A stretch of 9,657 nt of DNA, from contig JAENWI010000036.1 in assembly GCA_016650115.1 (NCBI GenBank), positions 1-9,657 of the forward strand, given 5' to 3'. The stretch comes from Peptostreptococcaceae bacterium (GTDB lineage: Bacteria; Bacillota; Clostridia; Peptostreptococcales; Anaerovoracaceae). The notes below the pieces were generated by a model that saw nothing but the letters and a program-made list of their open reading frames with translations, did no database searches and had not been told where the DNA came from. How positions within the stretch are numbered: the stretch's first letter is position 1; the number at the start of each line of letters is the position of its first letter. A program made the translations under genes and the position numbers. This document shows, one piece after another, positions 1 to 6,464 of this stretch.

Positions 1-849
1 GATGCTGAGTTCATTTATGAAAATTTTGATCAGTTTCAGATTGATATAGTCTTATTTTACCAGACAATGGACATTAATAAGGTGAAGAAGATGAATCTGG
101 GACGAATTGGTGGTTCGTTTTATATTGACGGTACTTTTAGTGCAAGAACTGCGGCGTTGTCTTTCGATTATGCCGATTGCCCGGGGAGCAGAGGCGATCT
201 GAATTTTACACAAGAGGAACTGAATGAATTTGTTTTAGAATGTTACGTAAATAAAATGCAGCTTGCACTTTACACTATTGGGGACATGGCGATAGAGCAG
301 GCTATAACAGCCCATGAATATGCCACTGAAAAAACAGGGATTACTGGATTAAGACATCGGCTTGAGCATGTTGAGTTGCCTAGCAGTTCTCAAATAAAAA
401 GAGCAAAAGAATTAGGCTTGATATTTTCAATGACTCCCACATATGAGTACCTATGGGGGGGACCAAATAAACTTAATGGAAAGCGTTTAGGAGAGCATTA
501 CAAAGATACCAGCCCACTCTGCGAAATAATATCAGAGGGTGTTGTTATTTGCGGAGGTTCAGATTGTGATGTAACACCGGCTGATCCTTTGCTAGGCATT
601 TATTCCGCAGTCAATCATCCTGTAAAAAAACATAGAATTAGTGTTTATGAAGCCATTAAAATGTTTACTGTAAACGGTGCATACGCAATATTTGAAGAAG
701 CTAAAAAAGGAACCCTTGAAACAGGAAAACTGGCAGATATAGTGATTTTGGATCAGGATATTTTTCATATCGGAGAAAATGGAATTAAAGATATTAAAGT
801 ATTAATCACCATAAAAAGTGGGAAAATAATTTTCAATGAATCAGAATAA
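1..849 (+). CDS. YtcJ-like amidohydrolase (Amidohydro_3), C-terminal part; 5' end outside window
   Basis: The open frame runs from base 1 without a stop, so the ATG at 67 is internal and 282 C-terminal residues are visible. YtcJ-like proteins are usually about 500-550 residues, so roughly the N-terminal half, including the HxH metal motif, lies outside the window. Family landmarks by window residue are: DGTFSARTAAL (43-53, matching the family's DGalgsrTA motif), IGDMAIEQAI (93-102), HRLEHVE (119-125), a GGSD motif with the conserved aspartate (185-188), and the C-terminal sheet signature GTLETGKLADIVILD. These enzymes are metal-dependent, probably cytoplasmic hydrolases of amide or related C-N bonds; the substrate cannot be told. 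An oddity is Tyr at residue 91, where relatives usually have His before the IGD motif. The SARP-type regulator gene starts 16 bases after the stop, so the two are probably co-transcribed. The family call is firm; activity is uncertain. Confidence 0.9.
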   Translation, partial: DAEFIYENFDQFQIDIVLFYQTMDINKVKKMNLGRIGGSFYIDGTFSARTAALSFDYADCPGSRGDLNFTQEELNEFVLECYVNKMQLALYTIGDMAIEQAITAHEYATEKTGITGLRHRLEHVELPSSSQIKRAKELGLIFSMTPTYEYLWGGPNKLNGKRLGEHYKDTSPLCEIISEGVVICGGSDCDVTPADPLLGIYSAVNHPVKKHRISVYEAIKMFTVNGAYAIFEEAKKGTLETGKLADIVILDQDIFHIGENGIKDIKVLITIKSGKIIFNESE

Positions 850-865
850 AATATGAGGGCTTTCT

Positions 866-2023
866 ATGCTGACAATTAATATGCTGGGAAAAGTTAATAT
901 TAATTATGAAGGAACAAGCATTGCTGATAAAACCAGCAGTAAACTTGTTGCTTTAATATGTTTATTAGTATTAAATAAAAGCCGGGATATGAGTAAGGAA
1001 AAAATTATTTCTTACCTTTGGCCTGACAGCAATGAGGAAGCCGCAAAGTCGAATTTACGTTTTAATCTTTGGTCAATTAAGAAAATCATACCTCAAGATG
1101 TAAAAGGGGAAGAGTTTATCAATGTCGGAAAAGATTATTGCCGTATCAATCAAAAGTATAAATTTTACTGTGATAAAATTGAACTGGATAAATATAAAGC
1201 GTACGGAGAAGAAGATATTGAAAAATTAATGAAGCTAAAATCTCTTCTCAAAGGTGATTTTCTAGAAGGACTATATTTGAGAAATTGCAATGATTTTAAC
1301 GAATTGATTTTGTTTGAAAGGGTTGTATGCCAAAACAAACAGGTTGAGATTCTAAAAAAACTTGTAACACTTTATGAAGGCTTGGAAAAGTATGAAGAAG
1401 GCCTGCAAATATTAAATGAAATCGATGTCATTGAACCATATAATGAGAATTTTGCATTTCAGACAATTACCATGTACAGCAAGCTGGGAAATCGAGCAGG
1501 TGCGATCAATTATTATAAAAAATTTGAAAACAACTTGAGAAGAAATTTGAATATTTCACCTGATAAGGAATTGAAAATTCTTTACTCTAATCTGATAGAA
1601 GGTTCTCATGAAATAAAGAATAACGAAAGAGTTAATAATAGAAAGAAAAAACTGAACATTGAAAGTCACTGCATTAGTAATGTTGAGTATTTTTGGGTTT
1701 CAGATGTAATAAACAAAATAATGGAGAAAGGCGATGAAAAATATTTATTAGAAGTCGGTAAATGTATCATTAGTGATCTTGGATTTATCCAAAGTGATTT
1801 ATTGTTAGAATACGAAAAACATTACGTCGCAATTCAAGATTGTTCAGTGGCTGTTCCGCCAGTGAGAATTATTAATGCCTTTATAAAGTTCTTGCTCCAT
1901 GCAACAGAAATTTATGATATAAATATTAAAGTGGTTAATAAAGAGAATATGGATGTAGTGTCTCAAAATATATTAAACCATATCGAAACATTGAACAATG
2001 AAAGCATTTTTTTTGAATACTGA
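866..2023 (+). CDS. SARP/BTAD-family transcriptional regulator with unassigned C-terminal domain
   Basis: This 385-residue protein has the layout of SARP-type activators. An OmpR-like winged helix covers about residues 1-95: it opens with MLTINMLGKVNI and contains SKEKIISYLWPDSNEEAA (43-60), followed by SNLRFNLWSIKK, typical of the recognition region. A bacterial transcriptional activation domain (BTAD, TPR-like helices) covers about 104-245 and includes YKAYGEED, GDFLEGLY and a segment with paired helices ending in SPDKELKILY. Residues about 265-385 match nothing I recognise, and no Walker A/B ATPase or long TPR array follows, unlike many large clostridial SARPs. The start ATG has GAGGG at 855-859, six bases upstream. 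The gene follows the amidohydrolase by 16 bases and precedes a permease, so it may control one or both; that is inference. The stop lies just after a run of eight T (2007-2014), where loss of one T would extend the frame into the HD-GYP-like remnant. Confidence 0.85.
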   Translation: MLTINMLGKVNINYEGTSIADKTSSKLVALICLLVLNKSRDMSKEKIISYLWPDSNEEAAKSNLRFNLWSIKKIIPQDVKGEEFINVGKDYCRINQKYKFYCDKIELDKYKAYGEEDIEKLMKLKSLLKGDFLEGLYLRNCNDFNELILFERVVCQNKQVEILKKLVTLYEGLEKYEEGLQILNEIDVIEPYNENFAFQTITMYSKLGNRAGAINYYKKFENNLRRNLNISPDKELKILYSNLIEGSHEIKNNERVNNRKKKLNIESHCISNVEYFWVSDVINKIMEKGDEKYLLEVGKCIISDLGFIQSDLLLEYEKHYVAIQDCSVAVPPVRIINAFIKFLLHATEIYDINIKVVNKENMDVVSQNILNHIETLNNESIFFEY

Positions 2024-2114
2024 ATTAATAGAGTCGCTTTCAGGAACATATTTTGACCCTGATGTTATAAATGCTTTCCTGGTTATTGTTAAATCGAGTG
2101 ACAAATTATATTGA
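1998..2114 (+). pseudogene. HD-GYP phosphodiesterase C-terminal remnant
   Basis: In the frame +1 to the SARP gene an ATG at 1998 opens 38 codons ending at TGA 2112-2114. The translation contains LIESLSGTYFDPDVINAFL, which closely matches the conserved last helix region of HD-GYP c-di-GMP phosphodiesterases (consensus like SGTxFDPxVVxAFL). None of the upstream catalytic HD or GYP motifs is present in any frame nearby, so only the extreme C-terminus survives. It overlaps the end of the SARP gene by 26 bases and has no convincing ribosome binding site, so it is probably not an independent gene. The likeliest reading is a scar left by deletion of an HD-GYP gene or domain; a frameshifted tail of the SARP protein is the alternative. 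The motif match is by eye. Confidence 0.6.
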
Positions 2115-2163
2115 AAACAACAAATAATAATACCTAAAAATGTTTTGAGCCCCAATTTATGCC

Positions 2164-2192
2164 TTGCTCTTATTCCTGTAAAGTAGTAAAAT
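2164..2192 (+). promoter_or_regulatory. Putative sigma-A promoter for the permease gene
   Basis: TTGCTC (2164-2169) and TAAAAT (2187-2192) are separated by 17 bases, a good vegetative spacing, with transcription expected to start near 2199 and a leader of about 45 bases before the permease ATG at 2245. The -35 element matches the consensus in its TTG core only. In such AT-rich DNA chance matches are common, so this is tentative. Confidence 0.4.
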
Positions 2193-2244
2193 AAATTGTT
2201 TTGTAGTTATTATTTTAATGTTTTAAGGAAATTAGGTAAAAAGA

Positions 2245-3591
2245 ATGGATCAGGGATTAACGAAAAAGTTTGGGCTGCTTACTGCAATTGCCATGGTTGT
2301 TGGTATTGTAATAGGCAGTGGCGTTTTCTTCAAAGCGGAGAAAGTCTTAACAGCTACAGGAGGAAACCTTCCTTTAGGTATTCTTGCCTGGGTTATTGGC
2401 GGGGTCATTATGATTTCCTGCGCATACACTTTTGCAGTTATGTCAACAAGGTATGAGTATGTAAATGGTATTGTTGACTATGCTGAAGCAATGATGGGTA
2501 AAACATATGGCTATTACGTGGGATGGTTTATGGCATTGATTTACTATCCTACGCTGACATCTGTTTTAGCCTGGGTATCTGCCAGATATACGGCTGTTTT
2601 ATTTGGCTGGGATATCACTGGAGGTCAGTGCATGACGATTGCAGGTTTTTATTTAATAGGGAGTTATGCCTTAAATGCATTGTCCCCGATTCTTGCTGGT
2701 AAATTTCAGGTTGGTACAACTGTAATAAAATTAATACCTCTTGGATTAATGGCAGTTGTTGGAACGGTAGTCGGACTGAATACAGGAATGACTATTCAAA
2801 ACTTTACGACTTCAGTTGTCGAAGTAAATACATCTACGGCATTGTTCACTGCGGTTGTTGCAACAGCATTTGCCTATGAAGGCTGGATTATTGCAACAAG
2901 TATCAATGCAGAATTAAGAGATTCTAAAAAGAACCTTCCAATCGCATTGGTTTTAGGTACCATTGTAGTAATGGCAACCTATATCCTATATTACGTAGGC
3001 CTTGCAGGGGCAGTTACCAACGAAACGATGATGGCAGGTGGTCAGGAAGGTGCGAAACTTGCTTTTGCTACCATTTTCGGCGGGGCAGCAGGAACATTGA
3101 TTTTTGTAGTTGTTATCATTTCATGTCTTGGAACATTAAATGGTTTAATGCTTGGATGTACCAGAGGTATGTATTCAATTGCAGCAAGAAATGAAGGTCT
3201 GAATCCTGAAATGTTCAAGCAAATTGACCCAATAACTAATATGCCTACAAATTCATCTATATTTGGCGTGTTACTCAGCGGATTCTGGTTATTGTACTTC
3301 TATGGAGCCAACTTAACAGCGCCCTGGTTTGGATTTTTCTGCTTTGACTCATCAGAACTTCCAATCGTAACAATATATGCATCATATATCCCAATTTTTA
3401 TTGTTATGATTAGAAAAGAAAAAGATCTGTCGACTTTCAAACGTGTAATCATGCCATCCATAGCATTAATTGGCTGCGTTTTTATGATTGTAGCGGCGAT
3501 ATTCTCACATAAGATGGCAGTTGTAGCTTACTTAATAATATTTGCTGTAATCATGGGATTCGGAGCACTTGCAGCAAGAAGACATAAATAA
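2245..3591 (+). CDS. APC-superfamily amino acid permease
   Basis: A 448-residue, strongly hydrophobic protein with about 12 membrane segments, the usual size for APC amino acid transporters. The first helix carries the conserved unwound substrate-binding stretch IGSGVFFK (23-30) after GLLTAIAMVVG. Residues 209-237 hold FAYEGWIIATSINAELRDSK followed by KNLPIALV, the conserved helix 6 and following loop of the SteT/LAT-like branch. A further loop contains LGCTRGMYSIAARNEGL (303-319). It should exchange or import an amino acid across the cytoplasmic membrane; the substrate cannot be read from sequence. The start is supported by an ATG after a modest AGG-containing site (2235-2237). It sits 130 bases after the HD-GYP remnant, has its own possible promoter, and ends in a strong terminator, so it may be transcribed alone or with the amidohydrolase/SARP unit. 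A role in feeding substrate to that locus is inference. Confidence 0.9.
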   Translation: MDQGLTKKFGLLTAIAMVVGIVIGSGVFFKAEKVLTATGGNLPLGILAWVIGGVIMISCAYTFAVMSTRYEYVNGIVDYAEAMMGKTYGYYVGWFMALIYYPTLTSVLAWVSARYTAVLFGWDITGGQCMTIAGFYLIGSYALNALSPILAGKFQVGTTVIKLIPLGLMAVVGTVVGLNTGMTIQNFTTSVVEVNTSTALFTAVVATAFAYEGWIIATSINAELRDSKKNLPIALVLGTIVVMATYILYYVGLAGAVTNETMMAGGQEGAKLAFATIFGGAAGTLIFVVVIISCLGTLNGLMLGCTRGMYSIAARNEGLNPEMFKQIDPITNMPTNSSIFGVLLSGFWLLYFYGANLTAPWFGFFCFDSSELPIVTIYASYIPIFIVMIRKEKDLSTFKRVIMPSIALIGCVFMIVAAIFSHKMAVVAYLIIFAVIMGFGALAARRHK

Positions 3592-3616
3592 AAACAACAA
3601 CATTCATACAGCATAA

Positions 3617-3656
3617 AGGAAAGCACAAAGGGCTGGGTTGCCTTTTGTGCTTTCTT
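3617..3656 (+). terminator. Intrinsic terminator after the permease gene
   Basis: A perfect inverted repeat pairs 3619-3633 (GAAAGCACAAAGGGC) with 3640-3654 (GCCTTTTGTGCTTTC): 15 base pairs including one G-U, around a six-base loop TGGGTT. The pairing can extend by two weaker pairs on each side. The T-rich 3' arm provides only a short U tract (TTTCTT). It lies 26 bases after the permease stop and separates that gene from the two-component operon. Confidence 0.85.
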
Positions 3657-3778
3657 ACTAATCAGTTGATGAGGCTAGTTGAGACAAGCAGAAAATTAAG
3701 AAATTTGTAAGATTGATATAACCCTTTTGTTAAGAAATAGGAAGTATGATATGTGTATAGGAGGGAATGAGAGAAGTG

Positions 3779-4465
3779 ATGAATATTCTGGTTTGCGATG
3801 ATGAAGTGGAAATAGTTGAAGCAATTGAAATATACCTTAGAAATGAATCATATAATGTTTTAAAGGCATATGACGGAATTGAGGCAATTAATCTTTTAGA
3901 GAAGAATGATGTACAATTAATTATAATGGATGTAATGATGCCTCGAATGGATGGGGTTCGTGCGGTAATGAAAATACGTGAGGCTAGCAATATCCCAATT
4001 ATCATGTTATCAGCAAAATCTGAGGACTATGATAAAATCACAGGATTAAATATCGGTGCCGACGATTATATTACAAAACCGTTTAATCCGCTAGAAATGA
4101 TAGCCAGAGTTAAATCACAATTACGAAGGTACACAAATCTTGGTAGTATGGAGATTAAAAAGGGAGTTTTTAAATCAGGGGGGCTTGAGGTTGACGACGA
4201 GCAGAAATCCATCGTAGCAGATGGTGAGCAGGTTGATGTAACTCCAATCGAGTACGGAATCATAAAATTATTAACCGAGAGTGCAGGCAAGGTGTTTTCC
4301 ATTGAACAGATTTATGAGGCGGTCTGGAAAGAAGCGGCATATAATCCTGAAAACACAGTGGCGGTACACATCAGAAGGATCCGGGAGAAGATAGAAATCA
4401 ACCCGAAAGATCCAAAATACTTAAAGGTGGTATGGGGAATTGGATATAAAATCGAAAAACTTTAA
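3779..4465 (+). CDS. OmpR/VanR-type response regulator
   Basis: A 228-residue two-domain regulator. The receiver domain (about 1-115) shows the acidic pair D7-D8, the phosphoacceptor D51 in IIMDVMMPRMDG, the switch residue S78 in IIMLSAK, and K100 in YITKPF. The winged-helix DNA-binding domain (about 133-228) contains DVTPIEYGIIKLL, the recognition helix region NTVAVHIRRIREKIE, and ends with VVWGIGYKIEKL, typical of the VanR/PhoB branch. I chose the ATG at 3779 because MNILVCDDE is the normal receiver start. A GTG at 3776 is equally possible and better spaced (10 bases) from AGGAGGG at 3759-3765; the ATG at 3767 is only one base from that site and unlikely. It should be phosphorylated by the adjacent kinase and act on unknown target promoters. 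It overlaps the kinase gene by 26 bases. Confidence 0.93.
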   Translation: MNILVCDDEVEIVEAIEIYLRNESYNVLKAYDGIEAINLLEKNDVQLIIMDVMMPRMDGVRAVMKIREASNIPIIMLSAKSEDYDKITGLNIGADDYITKPFNPLEMIARVKSQLRRYTNLGSMEIKKGVFKSGGLEVDDEQKSIVADGEQVDVTPIEYGIIKLLTESAGKVFSIEQIYEAVWKEAAYNPENTVAVHIRRIREKIEINPKDPKYLKVVWGIGYKIEKL

Positions 4466-6197
4466 CAAAGTTTTATATGGAACAAGTTTTATTCTATGTA
4501 TTGTCAGTTTTCTGACAGGAATTGTGGGTAGTATGCTTTTGATAGAGACGAGCAATCGACAACACATAATGAACGGTATAACTCAGGCAGCAGACAACCA
4601 GCAAATTTATGTAATGATAATCATTGCTGCCAGTATTGTATGTCTTGCGTCATTTATTTATCTCTGTTATGCAGTTGGAGAGCGTGATGAAAAGTGTAAT
4701 ATTATTATTGAGACCATAGACAAGATGTACACGGAAGTGAATCTTTTTTTAATCGCTTTGCTTTTGGGCGTTGGTGGAACGGGATTTGGACTGCTGGCTT
4801 ATGCGGCGGTATTAGAAACGATTGGCGGGAATCATTCTCTTGTATATAGATCTTACATAAATCAGTTGTATATATTTGATGCTGGCATCATACCGGTTCA
4901 AATGGTGGCAGGACTCGCGGTTGTGGTTGGAGTGGCATTGGCGGCGATTGGGTTATTACTAATTATGTCTGATGTCAGGAAAATAAAGGCGGGAATATTA
5001 ATAAAAACATCTTTAATAGGAAGAGTTGCATTAATCCTTTATGGCAAGATTAAATATATTTATAACAGTGGAAGTGCTATGCAAAAGGTTGTTCTGATAA
5101 CTCTTGGCATTTGTCTTGCTTCTGCAGTAACCCCTCTTGCCCCAGTCGTATTTATACTGATATTGATCATAGCCCCAAGATGGATCAAGAAATATGAAGC
5201 TGTAAAAAAAGGTGTTGATGAAGCCAAAAACGGGAACTTGAACTATAAAATCCAAGTGGAATCAAACGAGCAAGGTGAACTTGCTGATTTGGCAAGAGGC
5301 ATTAACCGTATCTCCGAAGCATCTCTTTTAGCCGTCAAGAATGAACTGAAGAATCAGCGGTTAAAAACTGAGCTTATATCAAATGTTTCCCATGACCTGA
5401 AAACGCCTTTGACGTCAATGGTTACCTATTTGGATCTGTTGAAAACTGAAGGCCTCGACAGCCCCAATGCACCTCATTACCTGGATGTCATAGACCGGAA
5501 AACGGCAAGATTGCGACAATTGACGGAGGACTTGTTTGAAGCGGCAAAAGCTTCCAGTGGAGCAATTCCTGTGAGATTTGAAAAGGTAGAAATGCTTTCC
5601 ATTATAAACCAGGCCTTGGGAGAGTTGTCAAACACAATAGATAATGCAAATCTGAAATTTATCATCAACTGCGAATCAGAAAAGTATTATTTAAAAGCAG
5701 ATGGGCAGCTTCTTTGGAGAGCACTGGAAAATATCATCAATAATGCTGCCAAGTATGCCCTGGAGGGATCAAGGGTATATGTGGATATTAAGCAGAAGAC
5801 GAATAAAAAAGGAGAAAACCCAATGGTGATCATGGAGATGAAAAACATTTCCAAGGAACCTTTAAATATATCACCTGAAGAATTAATGGAGCGATTTGCA
5901 AGAGGTGACGAAGCCAGAAACACAGATGGCAGTGGCCTTGGTCTGTCGATTACAAAGGATTTGATGAAACTTCAGGGTGGCTGGTTTGAAATAAAAATAG
6001 ATGGAGATTTATTTAAAACAGTTTTAATGGCTCAGGTTTATAATAGCCAGGAACCGGAATCAGTTCCAGAAGCTGAATTGGTTTCAGATCCGGAATTGGT
6101 TCCAGAAGCTGAATTGGCTTCGGAAGCAGAATTAGTACCTGAAGAAGAAGCTGAAGCGGCAACTGAAAATAATTCAGCGATGAAACCGGAAACCTGA
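4440..6197 (+). CDS. Multi-TM sensor histidine kinase with acidic repeat tail
   Basis: A 585-residue membrane kinase, partner of the preceding regulator. Hydrophobic segments lie at about 11-35, 56-79, 99-124, 149-176 and 216-245; the last has a central TPLAP and probably forms a helical hairpin, which puts both ends in the cytoplasm. External loops are short (about 36-55 and 125-148), so there is no sizeable extracellular sensor domain. A HAMP-like linker (about 247-295) leads to the HisKA motif SNVSHDLKTPL with phospho-accepting H318, the N box ENIINNAAKYA (430-440), RGDEARN (488-494) and the G box GSGLGLSI (497-504). The usual DxGxG segment is not evident; MKNISKEPLNISPEEL occupies that place, as in related clostridial kinases. 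Residues 542-571 form an acidic repeat tail. The start is TTG, with AAAGGTGG (4423-4430) nine bases upstream inside the regulator gene, implying translational coupling. The signal is unknown. Confidence 0.92.
   Translation: MDIKSKNFNKVLYGTSFILCIVSFLTGIVGSMLLIETSNRQHIMNGITQAADNQQIYVMIIIAASIVCLASFIYLCYAVGERDEKCNIIIETIDKMYTEVNLFLIALLLGVGGTGFGLLAYAAVLETIGGNHSLVYRSYINQLYIFDAGIIPVQMVAGLAVVVGVALAAIGLLLIMSDVRKIKAGILIKTSLIGRVALILYGKIKYIYNSGSAMQKVVLITLGICLASAVTPLAPVVFILILIIAPRWIKKYEAVKKGVDEAKNGNLNYKIQVESNEQGELADLARGINRISEASLLAVKNELKNQRLKTELISNVSHDLKTPLTSMVTYLDLLKTEGLDSPNAPHYLDVIDRKTARLRQLTEDLFEAAKASSGAIPVRFEKVEMLSIINQALGELSNTIDNANLKFIINCESEKYYLKADGQLLWRALENIINNAAKYALEGSRVYVDIKQKTNKKGENPMVIMEMKNISKEPLNISPEELMERFARGDEARNTDGSGLGLSITKDLMKLQGGWFEIKIDGDLFKTVLMAQVYNSQEPESVPEAELVSDPELVPEAELASEAELVPEEEAEAATENNSAMKPET
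6063..6152 (+). repeat. 18-bp tandem repeat encoding acidic hexapeptides in the kinase tail
   Basis: Five in-frame 18-base units encode VPEAEL, VSDPEL, VPEAEL, ASEAEL and VPEEEA (kinase residues 542-571). Units 1 and 3 are identical at DNA level: a 19-base string starting GTTCCAGAAGC occurs at 6063-6081 and again at 6099-6117, a 36-base period. The others have diverged by substitutions, so the array looks like an old duplication series. Whole-unit gain or loss would keep the reading frame. Confidence 0.85.
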
Positions 6198-6230
6198 AAA
6201 AATAACTCTAATTTATAAAATCAGATGGAA

Positions 6231-6279
6231 ACCCTCTAATGCGGTGTCTTTGAAAGGGACTGCAAAGGAGGGCTTTTTT
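6231..6279 (+). terminator. Intrinsic terminator after the two-component operon
   Basis: CCCTCT (6232-6237) pairs with GGAGGG (6267-6272), and the intervening bases contain a second imperfect stem, GCGGT (6241-6245) with ACTGC (6259-6263). It is followed by C and six T (6274-6279). It lies about 35 bases after the kinase stop. The stem is weaker than the one after the permease, but the U tract is better. Confidence 0.7.
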
Positions 6280-6302
6280 AGGCGTATTTCCGCACATGTT
6301 AT

Positions 6303-6331
6303 TTGACAAAAAAGGAAAAATGTGGTAATAA
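6303..6331 (+). promoter_or_regulatory. Sigma-A-like promoter P1 upstream of the yhaM-like gene
   Basis: A perfect TTGACA (6303-6308) is followed after 17 bases by TAATAA (6326-6331), with transcription expected near 6338. It is the best -35 element in the window and sits just downstream of the kinase terminator, as expected for a new transcription unit. It would give a leader of about 125 bases. Confidence 0.65.
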
Positions 6332-6357
6332 TTATAGTGCCAACGATATATTCAAGG

Positions 6358-6385
6358 TTGTAAAGTCTTCATAATAGTTTATAAT
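6358..6385 (+). promoter_or_regulatory. Possible second promoter P2 upstream of the yhaM-like gene
   Basis: TTGTAA (6358-6363) and a perfect TATAAT (6380-6385) are 16 bases apart. Transcription would begin near 6392, at the foot of the hairpin at 6394-6420. The spacing is one short of ideal and the region is very AT-rich, so it is less certain than P1. Confidence 0.45.
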
Positions 6386-6393
6386 AATATAGA

Positions 6394-6420
6394 GAATTAA
6401 AAGTGCTTAACTTTTGATTC
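6394..6420 (+). promoter_or_regulatory. Leader hairpin upstream of the yhaM-like gene
   Basis: GAATTAAAAGT (6394-6404) pairs with ACTTTTGATTC (6410-6420) over 11 base pairs (one G-U) around the loop GCTTA. No T run follows, so it is not a terminator. It could be a 5' stabilising structure on the mRNA or a palindromic protein site; the function is not shown by sequence. Confidence 0.5.
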
Positions 6421-6464
6421 AAGCTGTTAAATTATTTTAGGAATGTTTGGAAATAGGAGAAAAT

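Noticed and set aside
2114..2147. Terminator after the SARP gene (AAAACA pairing with TGTTTT)
   Set aside because: The stem is only six AT-rich pairs with a loop of over 20 bases and no T run afterwards.
1973..2155. Minus-strand frame of 60 codons over the SARP 3' end
   Set aside because: It is the complement of the SARP end and the HD-GYP-like stretch; the plus strand explains the coding signal better.
2196..2456. Overlapping plus-strand frame of 86 codons at the start of the permease gene
   Set aside because: It overlaps the permease in another frame, is rich in Cys, Arg and Trp, and matches no family; the permease frame carries clear APC motifs.
3664..3682. AGTTGA repeated twice, 13 bases apart, upstream of the response regulator
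   Set aside because: Two six-base copies in an AT-rich spacer are within chance expectation and are not placed relative to any clear promoter.
3727..3755. Promoter for the two-component operon (TTGTTA, then TATGTG or TATGAT)
   Set aside because: TTGTTA at 3727-3732 is 17 bases from a poor TATGTG and only 12 from the better TATGAT, so no element pair is convincing. A promoter is expected between 3657 and 3760 but I cannot place it.
3767..3778. ATG at 3767 as the start of the response regulator
   Set aside because: The AGGAGGG site ends one base before it, too close for initiation, and the extra residues MREV precede the normal receiver start.
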